From Trichosphaerium sp. ATCC 40318 (lineage: Eukaryota; Discosea; Flabellinia; Trichosidae), in the NCBI GenBank assembly GCA_038496445.1, contig JALMLS010000585.1:1-64000 (forward strand): DNA of 64,000 bases. The letters run 5' to 3'. Under the pieces are notes generated by a model. The model was given only the letters and a program-made list of their open reading frames with translations, did no database searches and had not been told where the DNA came from. The position numbers were made by a program, and so were the translations under genes. The first letter of the stretch is position 1. Each line of letters starts with the position of its first letter. Shown here in pieces: positions 10,656-26,313 of the stretch.

Positions 10656-13600
10656 CTATACCTCGTCTAGAGTTGCAGCACCAAGTAGTGATGTGTACTG
10701 CACGGCTTTGTCCTTTAGCCATTCTTCAAAGGTCTCATCAATAGGCTGCCCTTTAGTGCATCGCCACAAATAAGCAGCGAACAAGATGAGATAAAAGTAG
10801 CGTTTGAGATAATCTAACGCGCGAATCAAGTACACTTTTTGCTTGTTACCCTGTAAAAAAAAAATCATTAATCCAAATGTTGGTTGACTTGCTATTAATT
10901 CTCATGATTTGCTGCGTACTGTATGTTTTAAAGCGTTCTTTTTAACATCGTTAATAGCAGAGCTAAAATGAGATAAGTAATGGGTAGAGATACATTGAGT
11001 AAGTTCCACAATCAAAAAAAAAAAAAAGACTATAAACTTACCGCAAGTTTTGCATCTTTGAACATAGGTTGAGGGATGCATCTACGTTTGCCTTGGCTTC
11101 TATACCATATGGCAATATTCTCAATAAGCGTGCAATGAGCTCAAAGTGTGGCTTGATTATCTTAGGTTCAACACGACCAAATCTCCAAGAAAGATACATT
11201 GATGTGACTACCATTCCTGTTGTAGTTCGTCCTCGTCCCATTTGACAATTATAAATCACGTGCATATCTGGTGCTAACACTAGAGTATTGAATGATTGTT
11301 GGAGAATTTCCACCAAACGATCAAAATCCTTGAGATACCATTAGTGGTTTGCTGAGTACCAACAAAAAATTTTAAATGCTTGGGTGTAAATTGTCTCGTA
11401 CTGCAACTTTTGGAGCATGTTCATCAGTGATGGCTATACGGTAATACGAAACAGGTAACCCTTGTTTTGCAAACTCGTTGTATATATCCTTTGGTGTAAG
11501 TAGGCTGCCTGGAGTCACTTCTTCCCACTCTACCAATAGCTCAAACTGATCGTTTTCGTCATGTAACATGATTGTATCATCTTTGTACAGGTTTTAGATA
11601 ATAAAACTGTACACTATGAACATACCATATTTCTTCGCTTCTGTATTGAGATCATCCTTGAGCCGCTGTTCCATCGCCTCCACTCTCTGTGTAGAAATTC
11701 CAGTATGCTCCAAGTTTGCATAAGGACTATTTTTAAGTTTGTTAACAGAATAAAGAAAATGAAAGTACTTACTTGGCTAGTGATCTTACAACAAATGGCT
11801 TTCCATTGACGTATATAACAGGTTCTATCATGAATTAGACTTGTCTGTATATTGTCTTAAACGCAACAAGTAATGTACCTTCTCGCAAATTTATCCACAC
11901 AATCTTATTGGCTTTATTTGCGCTGATGTACTTGAGTACATTTGCAATACCTCTCTTGGTAGGAATAGCAGTACCGTACAAATTCCACACTGACGTTTTC
12001 CTAAAGTTTGGTGCTCCTGGAACATTGAGCTCCATACCAACACGCTGACAGCCAGGAAAGTGATCCGACTAGCAAATGAGTAAGCTCACTATGCACTAGC
12101 TTGACTACTATAACGTACCTTTATAATAGTATTGCTAACCAAAACATTACCATCTCGTTCTCCAATGATATCATCCACATCCTCACGTACTGCATCTAGT
12201 GCAATAGCATCCTCTGGATCTTCTTTTAACTCTGCTAGTAACATACTAATCTCAGGGCGTTCTTCAAGCCATTTTACATAAGTTCCTTTGTAGCCATACA
12301 GTTCAACTAGTACGTTTTTAATCATGTGTACTCAACTAATTTTATCCTACCTTCTCGAATCCAGGCGTTACACACCAAGAGGAAACAGTATCTTTCAGCA
12401 TATACACAAATACGTGCCATATTTGTGTCTTAAATATTGTTAAGTAACTAAATACATCTAATGTAATATAACACGTACCGAATTGTCCCTTTGTACGCAT
12501 GGCACTAGAATCTGCTAGCGCTGTTAATAGTTGATCGCGTACAGTCTTTCCAGGTGGAGAGTGTTCAATTGCTGCATCCACCTTAAATATAATGAGCATG
12601 AGGATAGTAGTGATCGATTGTACCTGTCTCTTAACTGTTCTACCATCGCTAAACAGCCGAACTAGTTTCGATACTATGTGGAATGGAGGCATCTCATCCT
12701 TGACACTTGGAGTTTCATCCAATACTCTATTAATAAGCATTGTCAATACTTCTGTTGTTACAGTTCGTCCTAGGCCTATAAACAACATTAGTGGTTCTCG
12801 TGCTTAATAACAATGTAGCCAGATAAAACGCACCAGTAGAACTGTTAAATACAATGTGAACATCTTCTACCATTTCCTTTTTGATAATGGTATACAAGGA
12901 ATCAAGGTCCTTTGGTTCCGGTACTTCTCCAGTTGTGATAGGGATGCGAAAGTAACTGAATGGTGCTCGCTTGCCTGCACAAGATTGATAGAGCTCTTTG
13001 GGAGTTTGAAGCAACGTATTTGTAGGTACTAAACATTCTGGGACAACCTTGTTTGTAGAGTAAGATAATGGGTAAAGCAAACAAACTCACTTCATCACCA
13101 GCGAGACTCTCGTCATGTACTAGGATGTGACTATTATCCTCTAGTTCTTTAATAACGTCTTGCTTTAAGCGCTCTTCAATCGCTTCAATGTTGTCACCGC
13201 TTATACCTCTGTAATGCTTCAGATTGTGGAATGGCGTCTCTAGCTCACGAATAACTATTAAGTAGGGTTTGTGTTAGTCAAAGTAGAAATGTGTTTATGC
13301 ACGAACCAAACGGATGCCCGTCCACATAAACCATTGGCTCTTCTCGGACGTTTACCCAAATAATCTTTTCTAAATCGTTTTGTTAAGACACGTCGATACA
13401 GGACAGTTACATACTGGCACCGCTATGATTTATGAGGTGATCAAGCACGCCTTTAATTCCTTCATTTGTTGGAATTGCACAGGCATAAATGTCACTTCCG
13501 CGAACCCTACGAAAGTTGGGTGCTCCAGGTATCTTGACAGAAGATATTTGTTCAATAGAAGGGTAATGGTCACGCTTGAGGATGAGGCCTCGTGACAAGA

Positions 13601-15648
13601 CTGATCCCTTACGCACAACAGATTCTGTCTAAAAAAAACTTGTTAGCACATCACCAAATTAATATCTGTTTTACATCAGTATCTGTCGTTTGAAACGATA
13701 ATGCACGTGCTGGGTTTTCACGTAGATTTGTGAGAATTGTGTTAAATTCTGGACGTTCAGATATCCAAGATGCAAATGTAACAGCATATCCACTACCACG
13801 TGAATCTCTGATATATTTGTCGAACAATATCAATAGAAGGTAACTGGAAGAAGGATGGTTAGAACACTTATATACAAGTAGCAGTCATCAAAATTACTCA
13901 CCTCTCTAAGTAGTGTGCAGCTGATTCTATAAGTGATTTTATTTTTGGGGCAGTTTGTGTTCGCTCAGATTTGCGTTTGTATCTAGATATTTCGTTTCTG
14001 ATATTTATAGTATGTGCACATTTATCTAAAATTTATTAGCAACAATAGCAGCGTTGGGTTTTTAAATGTACCAAGGAGATAATCCACATGAGCCTTCACT
14101 TTGGTACTCTTTTCAAAACAACTCAGTAGTTGGAGTACAGGCCTATACTCTCCTCTACAAAGATCCAATAATATTAGCAATCGCTAAATAAGTAAAATAT
14201 GATAACTGCGCGTACCTTTGTACTAGTTTATTTGGCTGATCGTCAGTCTCAGAAATTACTGAAGAAGCTAACATTGCACTGTATGTCGAAATACCACAAT
14301 GCTTGGGCGTGCTCAACAAACAACAGGATGCTATCATGCCCAATGTGGATCTCGTTCTCCCTGTAAAGAATTAACAACCTAAATACAATGGCAATATAAT
14401 TGTACCCAAGTGACAATTGAAAACGATGTTGGTGTTAGGTCCTACTTCGTGTATTTTCGTGTTGATCAATCTGTCAATATCCCTGGATTTTGTTGTTAGA
14501 TTAAAAACATACTCAATGTGCATACATAGCAGATAGTGGTCGCTCAGGGGATATTGGAACACGGTGGTATGTGATGCCTTCAAACTCGCTGATAGCTTCA
14601 CGAGGTGTTTTGACACTTTCGAAAGTGACAGCTTCAAAACTAGGAACCATCTTTGTTTTGTCAGTCATAAAAAAAACAACAAAGTAAGTGTACGTACTTG
14701 ATTGTTTTTACCTTCTTCATGAATCAAAATGAGACCATTATGAAGTCTGGCCTCCTCCAAGATATCTTCCTATTAACTAAGTAAACACAGGCAAACAATA
14801 CATTTTAATACAACTACAAGTAACTAATACCTTGATTCGCCTTTCCATAGCTTCCAAGTCTTTTATGCGCAAGCCATAAAATACGGCGAGATTTTTTAGA
14901 GAATACTTAGATTCCCTCACCTAATTTTAGTGGTGAATGGCGTGAGATTTCACAGGGTGCGCTGTGGTTTAAAAAAAAAGCAAAAAAACTGTTACAACAG
15001 CCAAAAACATTCAGAGAAGTTGCAAATATTGAGAACTTACTACAAACGGTCTTCCGTTCAAGTATATTATAGGTTCTTCACGTAAGTTCACCCACACCAA
15101 CTTTGCCGACTTTTCTTTTCTTTAGCATTAATAAAAAACGGATCTACACTATCTGTGGCGTACCACCGCGATTTGACATTAGTCCAAGTAGTGCCCGAAT
15201 GCCAAAAACAGTTGGTTGACCACATCCATAAACACGCACTCCATCAGAGCCAGGGACTTAGCTACAGTAAGTATGGCGCGTTAAAGCGTATCTAGGTGCT
15301 TACCTTCAAGTGCTCGAAAGCGTGGTGCTCCTGAAATTCTTAAAGCGCCTGTGGCTTGTATGTATGATAGCGGAATGTAATAGTCAAGTTTGAGGAGCAT
15401 TGATTTCGCTAATACCTTGCCTGCACTTATATCAGTTTATTTTAACCTTTTGAAGATAGAACAATCGTACCTGAGCGCCCTAAAAGCACTTCATCGACCT
15501 TTGGTACTTTTAACATGTCATAGAAGCTCCCAGAGTTTGATAATGATGATGGTACGTGCTGGGACACTGACAGACCTACTCTGTTCGATCTACTTAACGT
15601 TGATTTATTGTCGTTACCACTACTAATGCCGCTGGCCATATTGCTCAT
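10656..15648 (-). CDS. PALD1: Paladin-like phytase/PTP-fold phosphatase with three modules
   Basis: Large many-exon gene from ATG 15648 (MSNMASGISSGNDNK) to the stop at 10656-10658. It has three repeated paladin modules, each with a substrate-strand motif (GAPNFR or similar at about 15330, 13520 and 12010), a conserved WVNLREEPM-like strand and a CX5R loop. The first loop reads CHLGRTR across an intron (14371-14435), the second SSTGLGR across an intron (12780-12850), the third CQMGRGR (about 11230). So modules one and three keep the catalytic Cys and Arg, and the middle one has Ser for Cys. The C-terminal helix LDYLKRYFYLILFAAYL is typical. Paladins act on phosphoinositides in animals, and the fungal type has a similar layout. 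Exon coverage is good but not every join was checked. Divergent to PSMB2 with 164 bp between starts. Confidence 0.88.
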
Positions 15649-15812
15649 AGCGTTGGTTTGAATAAATGGCGTTGATAGGAAACGCCTTTGGTATCAGTGA
15701 AGAGGTACTAACCTCAAATTCTTTTTTTGGTTTGAGTGCATAAAAAAAAGCGAGCAAAATATGCAAAGTCGCTGCAATTCTTCCACTTCCCACAAAATTG
15801 TCGTCAGCTGTA

Positions 15813-16633
15813 ATGGACTCAATAATTGGACTCGTTGGTGACGGTTTCGTCTTAATTGCCGCAGATCAAGCACAAGCGCGCTCTATTATGATACTCAAAC
15901 AAGACGAATCTAAATTTTTGAAGCTAGACTCTCATAAAGTATTTGCTATGGCTGGTGCGCGTCGAAACAACTGTTATTTTTATTTTTTTTTGTTGTTGCT
16001 GTTGGTTTTTTGTTCAATTCAATTTATACGCTAATACGTTTTGGCGTAGGTGATCATGGAGACAGATCTCACTTCACACAATACGTTCATAAAAACCTTC
16101 AGCTATACCAGTACCGTAACGGTTCAAAGCTTTCTACACATGCTGCCGCGAACTTTACCCGTTCAGAACTTGCCAAGTCGTTGCGCAAGAGAATGTACCA
16201 AGCAAACCTTTTGCTAGCTGGTTACGATGAGAAAAAGGACCCTAAAGACGACGAAAAAGTGATTGGCGAGCCTTCACTTTACTACCTTGATTACCTTGGT
16301 TCCATGCACAAAATGACATTTGCTGCTCACGGATACGCTGGTTACTTTTGCTTGAGTATTTTGGACAGGCACGCACTGCTGATCAGTAATTTTGATCACG
16401 CAACAACGATGTTTTTTATTTTACTTTCAAAATTTCAAATTAGACGTTCACAACTGACAGCTAATTAACTGTACAGATACTACAAAGATGGCATGTCCCT
16501 AGAAGAAGCACAAGAAGTATTAAACAAGTGTGTAGCTGAATTAAAAACGCGCTTCCTTGTAAACGCAATGACATATGAAGTTATGATCATTGATGCCAAA
16601 GGCGTACGCAACTTGGACCCAATTGTAAAGTAA
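15813..16633 (+). CDS. PSMB2: 20S proteasome subunit beta 2 family (beta-4, PSMB2/Pre1)
   Basis: Non-catalytic beta subunit of the 20S core. The first in-frame ATG (15813) gives MDSIIGLVGDGFVLIAADQ, aligning with the start of human PSMB2; there is no propeptide or catalytic Thr1, as expected. Exon 1 ends at 15954. Intron 1 (15955-16049) is GT-AG. Exon 2 carries NGSKLSTHAAANFTR, NLLLAGYDEK and FAAHGYAG. The second intron (16369-16476) begins with GC and ends with AG; using it restores SILDR-YYKDGMS, exactly as in the family. TAA is at 16631-16633, and AATAAA-like signals lie near 16708. Confidence 0.95.
16369..16476 (+). other. GC-AG intron in the PSMB2 gene
   Basis: Donor CAG|GCACGC and acceptor GTACAG|A. 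No GT donor nearby keeps the frame. With the GC donor the protein reads through LDR|YYKDG, the conserved segment of the beta-2 family, whereas unspliced reading gives a stop soon after. Confidence 0.8.
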
Positions 16634-17011
16634 ATAAACTGGGGGCATGTATTGCATGTCATTATTCTCAATCAAGCTAAAGTGTCAAAGATAACGTTGC
16701 TTATCCACTTGACACAATAAAAATAAAAACGCAGAACCACACAGTACAAATCAACTACTCTTTTGCATTGGTTATAGACACCGCGTTGCGGTTGCTATCC
16801 AACAAACCAGAAACTCTCACACAATTTTCTTTTTTGCGGTAAAAAACTGCGCCACGTCAAAAAAAAGTGAGGCGATTCCAAGGCCAGTCAACACAAAATA
16901 GAAAATCTGCAACGTCACCACTATAGTTTGTAGCGTACAGAGTTTTATATATACGCTACATCACTCTTCTATCACAGAAAACAATTTTGAAATTATTAGC
17001 GACAGACATCA
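16634..17011 (+). promoter_or_regulatory. Intergenic region with candidate TATA box for the lectin gene
   Basis: The stretch contains the 3' end signals of the proteasome gene (AATAAAAATAAA near 16707) and, at about 16945-16953, TTATATATA followed by the lectin ATG at 17012, roughly 60 bp downstream. I see no gene in it. Confidence 0.4.
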
Positions 17012-18948
17012 ATGCTTTCACATACGCATTTCTGCCTTGTGTTATTGGCAGCGTTAAGCTGGTACAGATTGTTCTTTAAACTTTTTTTTTCTTCTTTTTC
17101 TGGCAAAGAAAACTCAATCTAAACCTCCAATTTACTACTTATGTACTAACTGATACGTAGTGCTTTGGCCTCAAGCGATAAATTCGGTCAAAATCCACAA
17201 CACGAGTTTGGAGCCTTATATTCAAATGCTAAACCAATCATACCTTTCTGGAAACTAAGTAAGTACCCATAAAAACGACCCAAGAGAGCTTTTCTCAATT
17301 CAGTGTCAAAAAACAGTTTATGAAAATAATAAAAAAAGTTTTAACCGTTTGAACGACAGGCGGCAATGCCGTTGCCACCGACGACTTTGTTCGTATCACC
17401 TCAGACCGTCAAAGTCAGATGGGCGCTCTTTGGAACTCAGTTGTACGTACTATTTCAACTAAGGGTTGTTTTTTGTTTTTTTGTAATTGTTTCTCATCAC
17501 TACGTTAGCCAAACCGATTTAATTCTTGGGAAGTTATTATGAGTGTTCGCATCCATGGCGTAGGCCACCTTGGAGCTGACGGTATGGGCTTTTGGTACAC
17601 CCAAAAGCCAGCCATGCCAGAAGGTGACTTCTTTGGTTTTCGCGAAAGTTTCAGAGGTTTGGGTGTTGTTGTCGATACTTACGATAACGACGGTACTGGA
17701 AACCATCCTCAACTTATTTTGATGTACAATGACGGCACCAAATCTAAGAATGTTGCCTCCGCTGCAGCCCACGATCCAACTCACTTGCGTCAAGTAGAAC
17801 GTAAGTATATACTCTTTCGTTGTCACCTGTTCAAATCAATACGTACTTACTGAGCTTATAGAATCTATGCAGTTGGGTTCGTGTCAAATTAAGATGAGAA
17901 ATGTAGAAAAACAGACATACATCAAAGTCACCTACTGGCAGAACAGCGTCACCGTACGTTATCATAATAATATTTTAGCTTGTAGAAGTTTGGTTGTTTA
18001 GCTTTTTTTTCTTCAGTCTTTGTTGACAATAGCTGAACTTGTTCTGATGACTATTTAGGTGAGTTATGATCTCGGCAGGTGAGCCACGTGGACAATTAAA
18101 GTTTCTCCAGAATATGGTTTTATTTTTGCTCGTTCCTCTCTTATGTCTCATTAGCACTGGTACATGGACTGATTGCGTATCGGCCACATCTCAGATAGTT
18201 CCAACTGGATATTATTTCGGTTTCACAGCTGAAACTGGTCAACTTGCTGGTATTTATTTACAACCGAAAACATTTCGAACGTTACCATAATTAACATATT
18301 AATAGATAACCATGACTTGCACGGTATTGCAATCCGCAATTTGGATAGCAATGCAATGAGCATCGATAGCATGACTCAATACTCAGGCCAGGCCAGACAA
18401 GAGAGTATGCAAGAGACATTGAGCAAACTGAACTTGGCCATGAAAACGTTACCAACTGGTGGTAGTTCTAGCAGCGGTGGGCTTTCGTATGTCCTGCTCT
18501 TCCTGTTTTTTTCTATTAAGCCCATCCTTACATGTATTTGTAGTGCTAAGGACCTTGCAAATATTCAAGGAACGCTTGCACGCGTTGAACAAAGACTTGG
18601 TACACTAGAATCACGCTTGAGCGGTAGCCAACAAACAACCCAAAAACTTGATCAAATTTTGAATCAAATTCGCCATGTCGAAGTACGTCATGCCAATAGT
18701 TCTATTTCTAGTATCTAACGTTGCACTGCAGAGTATTCCAGATGGTCTAGGAGGTATTTTCTCGTCACTCCAAGGATTATTCAGAGCATTGTGGTACGTA
18801 TTTTGTGACATTTGGCATTAATCTTGTTTACCCCACTGTTAGGTATGCTCTTGGTTTTGTAGTATTTGTCGTAGTTGTCTACTGTGGATACTTACTTTAC
18901 CGTGTTTTGGCCTCAAAGAAAACAAGGTCTAACAAGCAATTGTACTAA
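17012..18948 (+). CDS. LMAN1: ERGIC-53-like L-type lectin cargo receptor
   Basis: Type I membrane protein of the early secretory pathway that captures glycoproteins leaving the ER. The ATG at 17012 starts a signal peptide (LVLLAALS). The L-type lectin domain follows: HEFGALYSNAKP, IPFWKLSGGNAV, NSWEVIMSVRI, GADGMGFWYTQ, the calcium/sugar site VVVDTYDNDG, then GYYFGFTAETGQLADNHDLH. After it come a Gly/Ser linker, a coiled coil (IQGTLARVEQRLGTLESRLS) and one TM helix (ALGFVVFVVVVYCGYLLY), ending in a short basic tail, SKKTRSNKQLY, with no terminal FF or KKXX. About ten GT-AG introns join in phase; many begin GTACGT. TAA is at 18946-18948. Confidence 0.92.
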
Positions 18949-19518
18949 AAGAGCGTTATTTGTTGTCTCACGCGTTCTCCTGTACAAATAAATAAATAAA
19001 AAAAATTTGGTGAAAGAAGATTCATTGTGTACTCAGTTTACATTAACAGCAGTGCGTTGAGGTTGACTCTCCAGAAAACAAATAGTGTTACGTCGTTGTG
19101 GCCACAAAACTAATAATTAACACATAAACATTGGCTTTGTAGTTTTTTGGTGGTACTGTCGTTAGGTGACGAGATACGCTTAAATGTAGCCTATCAAGTA
19201 CTTTTCAATTGAAAGCGTAAATTGAAAAAACTTAACGCCAGAAAAAATCAGCTATTTTCAAACCAGAAATAGTAACCACGGATTACCACCTGTAAGAAGT
19301 ATTCATACAAACGTACCAAACGGTAAGTTTTACCCCTCCACCGCTTTTTCTTTCTGTTCTGTGAGAAAAATAATTATAAAAACCAACAGTGTTTTAAACA
19401 AACGACCTTTCAGTCAATTTGTCCATATCTTTGTAGATGAATAATTAAACAATCCGCTTTGTTTGGTTTTTTTAGTTTCGTTTATAATTCACCTGGTTGA
19501 CCCCATAAGGTGCAATAG
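18949..19518. other. Intergenic, no gene seen
   Basis: Starts with AATAAATAAATAAAA (about 18986), a plausible poly(A) signal for the lectin gene. The rest is AT-rich without a supportable reading frame. The last 100 bp should hold the promoter of the ankyrin-TBC gene. Confidence 0.5.
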
Positions 19519-22500
19519 ATGACCAGCACGCGTACTGGTCCTCGAAACGGCCATAAAAAAGTTAAATCTGCTCACTCGGATGGTTTTGCAATTGGCCCAC
19601 TAGGTAATTAAACAACTGCAATACTGAATACTTACAGCAGAAAAAGAAATGGAAAAAGAACCTTTATATTCAAACGGAAAAACAACGTCTCGATCGTCCC
19701 CAAAATCAAGGTCAAAGTCTCGCGGACGAACGAGGAGACAACGGGCTGGAAGCGCTGGCATTAAAAGAGACAGAATTGCTTCTCCCCCAAAACGGTATGA
19801 GCGTCACTAATTAAACGCTGTTCTCCAGTATAACGCCGCAATTATATAGAAGACGAACGCAAAGACGAAGACCAGGCGTCTCAAGTGGCAGGTATACATT
19901 TATTCCCCGCAGTGCAACAAAATGGCCCCTACATCCCTTTTTTACGCTAAATATTTGCGTCAAGCACTTGTTTTTTACAAAAAAAGACTTGCAACGCGCC
20001 CTTTTTTAAAACTTTAACCTAGCGGCGCTACAAATGCAACGATAAACGGTAGAACAAATGGGCATAATAAAACAGGCTCTCCTAAAAAAGTTCGACGTAA
20101 TCACACTGCCAAATTTCGCCATCACAGTACATCAAATGGTCCACGTCCAATGAAGAAGGCGCACACGGAAAGGTATTTAAATCTTCCATTTCTATAAGTA
20201 TAGTTATTCATCTCGTCTCTTTTAGCGCCCACACACGCTCTCATGGCAGGAAGGGTATACCTAAAAACATGATTTCACCTTTATCGCCAAAAGGTACTCA
20301 AAAAAAGATTTGAAATGCTTGCTGTGATGCACTTTGTGCAAATACCTAATTTTTTCATTTCTCTTTGTTATAATTTATTAATGCTGGTGCTATTAGGGCA
20401 ACGACATAAATCTAAATTGCCTACGGATGATGCACTTCCCTTATTACATATGGCTGCAAAAAAAGGAGATGAACAAGCAGTGTTGTCTTTGCTGGCCAAG
20501 GTATGTTTTGCGTACTAGTTGTATTTTTTGGTTTGTTTGACATTTTCCTCTGTTGCAGAAAGTAAATATTAATAAACGAGAAAGAATGTACGGTACAACT
20601 GCTCTACATCAAGCTGTAAAACGCGGAAAAATTGGAGGTAAGAAAGGAATTATTTTCAAATCTAACAGTGTGCAGTTGTCAAGATTCTGTTGGAAAATAA
20701 TGCCAATCCAAATATTAAAGACAAAAAGCAAAAAACAGCATTGCACTGGGCTACATCAAAACAGGTTGGTGACTTCATGAGAAGTAATCATTCGTATTGT
20801 ACTAAACTCGTTCAGGAACCTGCAGGATTAGTTAATGTGCTGCTTGACTACGGCAATGATATAGAGCCAGGTGCTAAGGATCATAAGAATAGAACGCCAC
20901 TGCATGTTGCTGTGATGTACGGTACCCCGCAAGGTGTAAAGGCACTGACAGAGGTGATTGGGAAGCAAGTGCGTACCATAAAACATGTGCTAAGCGTCAA
21001 GTTTTTCTCATGTGTTTTCGGTAGATAAATGCGAAAAATAGAGAATGGAAAAGACCACTTCATTTAGCTGTGCGCTACAGTGAAGAATCTGAAAAGATAT
21101 TATTGGGCTCACCTGATATAAAAATTGATGCTGTTGATTTACAAGGCCGCACTCCTTTGCACATTGCATCAAGAGAAGGCAAACTAGAGAGTGGTAGGGT
21201 TAACCAAAATGTTTTTTTTATCAACGTTAAAATATCTGACTTGTGCCCATAGTGAAACGTTTGTTATCTGCTGGTGCTAGCGTAAATGCTAAAGATGATT
21301 CAAAACTGACAGCACTTCATTATGTACGTTGGTCTATTTTGTGCATTGAGCTAATTTATTTGTTAAAGGCTGCTGGGTTTGGCAACCTTAGTGTCACCAA
21401 GTTATTAATAGAAAAAGGTGCCCATGTTAATATGAGAGATGTTGAAGAGAGGTAACAATTGACCGAATTTTCTTGCGAAAACTTAACGCATTGATAGGAC
21501 ACCACTTCATCTTGCAGGCGAAGGAGAATACCACTCAGTTTGTCACGCGTTGACAAGCGCTGGAGCTGATGTTAGTGCGTTATACGACTTAAAGTACGAT
21601 AGAACAGCACTCTGTTCATTTTTATATCAACTCGCCGTTAACTAACTATTATTTTTTTTCAGGACTTATAGGGTGCGACAACATCGTATGCTTGTAGCCA
21701 GGCGATCCACTGTAGATATGGGAAGTATTCCTGACCGCCAAGTCGGTTATCTGGTACGCAAGATTTTCATTGTTTCTTTTTCCTCATGAGTGACTGCCGT
21801 TGCTGTTCTTATTGTTTATGCGTTATTAGCGTCGCAATTCAATGATCCCATTAACACCGAGAACAATACGGCAAACGAATCGTGCACAATGGTTTGTAAG
21901 ACCTATGCAATCTACTGATAAGTACGGTTTCATAAAGAAGAAACACTCAATGGTAAACGCAACTGATGCCGACGATGCATCCAGCTCGTACGTAGCAATA
22001 AAAGTTAAATGAGATATTTACACCTATTAGGAGTTCAGATGTAACTGATGCGCCTAAAATGCGTAACACGGATAGGAGAGAAAGGAAGGAATTGGAACGC
22101 GCTGATAAGGTTCGCACTTAGTAAACCACACAAGCTAATTAACACGTGCCCACTAGTGGGCAAAAATGCTTAAAAATTGGGGAGAGTATTCAGAAGCCAA
22201 AATTCGGCGACGAACTTATAAGGGAATACCAGATAAGGTTAGAGGGGAATCATGGAAACGAATTGCGAATATCAAAGCCATGCGTGAAGCAAATCCTGGT
22301 ATTTATAAGGTGCGAAGAGATTGTGCATACTATGTTATTTTTTGAAGACTTATTTCTCAATAGTCGAATCTGGACAAAAGGTTCAGCGGTAAAAATGTGT
22401 CTATTAACAGACAGATTGATCTTGATGTTGAGCGTACTTGGAGAAACCATCTTATGTTTAAAGAACGCTATGGTCCAGGGTACAATTTTTACAATAACCG

Positions 22501-23499
22501 TACGATGTTGTTGGTTAAATACTAATGAAACTTAAAGGCAAATTGCTTTATTTAATATACTAAAAGCATATTCGCACTATGACCCAGACGTTGGATATTG
22601 TCAAAGCATGTCAGACATTACAGGTTCGTTTGTTTGTTAAAATTTGATTGTGTCGATGTTGACAATTACTCATTGTTTTAATTAGCGTTCCTGTTGTTCT
22701 ACATGGAAGAAGAGGATGCCTTTTGGATGCTCGTTCATTTTTGCCATTCCCAAAAGTTTCACATGCAGGAACTGTTCACAATAGGTACTGTTTTGCGCCT
22801 ACAAAGAAGTTTCTTAGAAAATCTAAAACGTTGTAGATATGACAGAGCTAAAGATGAATTTTTACGTACACAACCGTATGTTCGAGGACAAGCTACCCAA
22901 GCTCTATCAACATTTTGTACGCACTTTTTTATGGTTAGGTCAGCTACGCTTGTAGTCAATTACATGCATTGGTGGAATTTTAATAAATATTTTTAATGGT
23001 TTGTTGCTGACACTGTTTTGTAGCAAAAAGAAGATATTCATCCGTCTGGCTATGCATCGGAATGGTATATGAGATTGTTCATGACTGTATTGGACCTTGA
23101 AGTTGTTCTACGTGTATGGGATTTATTTATTCTGGAAGGCTATGATATATTCTTTACTGTAGCATTCTGCATCTTAAAAGAGCTTGAAGGTACGACAACT
23201 AGTTCTTTTATTGTTTAATTGACAATTTTTTGAAAGATCGGTTGATAAAAGCAGACATGGTGACAATCATGACAGTCATCAATAAAGATATTAAGACACA
23301 AGGTGAGAGTAAAGATATTATTGAACCTTCTTGTTGTTGACTTATGTGCTTAGGGGTTCTCGATGCTCAAGAATTAATGAAAAATGTCAAGACCCACAAA
23401 CTGAAGCAGAGTTACCTCAATAAGCTAAAAAGAGAATACCGCAATCAAAACCCACCAGATCTAGAAGAGCGTATGAAAGCAAACACAGCGCCACATTGA
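19519..23499 (+). CDS. Ankyrin-repeat / TBC RabGAP fusion protein
   Basis: One gene of roughly twenty exons from ATG 19519 (MTSTRTGPRNGHKK) to TGA 23497-23499. The N-terminus is about 150 residues rich in Arg, Lys and Ser (RSRSKSRGRTRRQR). Next come about seven ankyrin repeats (for example KTALHWATSKQ, NRTPLHVAVMYGTPQGVKAL, QGRTPLHIASREGKLE, RTPLHLAGEGEYHSV), a Ser/Asp-rich linker, and a complete TBC domain: GIPDKVRGESWKRI, the arginine-finger motif IDLDVERTWRNH, the glutamine-finger motif VGYCQSMSDI, and VLRVWDLFILEGYDIFF. Both catalytic fingers are present, so it should stimulate GTP hydrolysis on a Rab. The TBC part is closest in pattern to the USP6NL/TBC1D10 group. Splice phases are continuous between ankyrin and TBC exons, which argues against two genes. 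Confidence 0.87.
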
Positions 23500-26119
<2,620 letters not shown>

Positions 26120-26313
26120 TTTTTTTTACCCGAAACCGCTTAACCTCACGCACTTTGTATGGGTTAAATTTTGCTGCGCTTTGTAACGCTAATAAGATAT
26201 TATAAGTTTAGATGTTGTGTATTTGTTTGGCTTTGTAATTAAAGCAATTCTTTTTTTCTTATATTCAAAGTAGGAATTCCAGTTCTTGTGGATTATACAG
26301 TACAGTGTATGCA

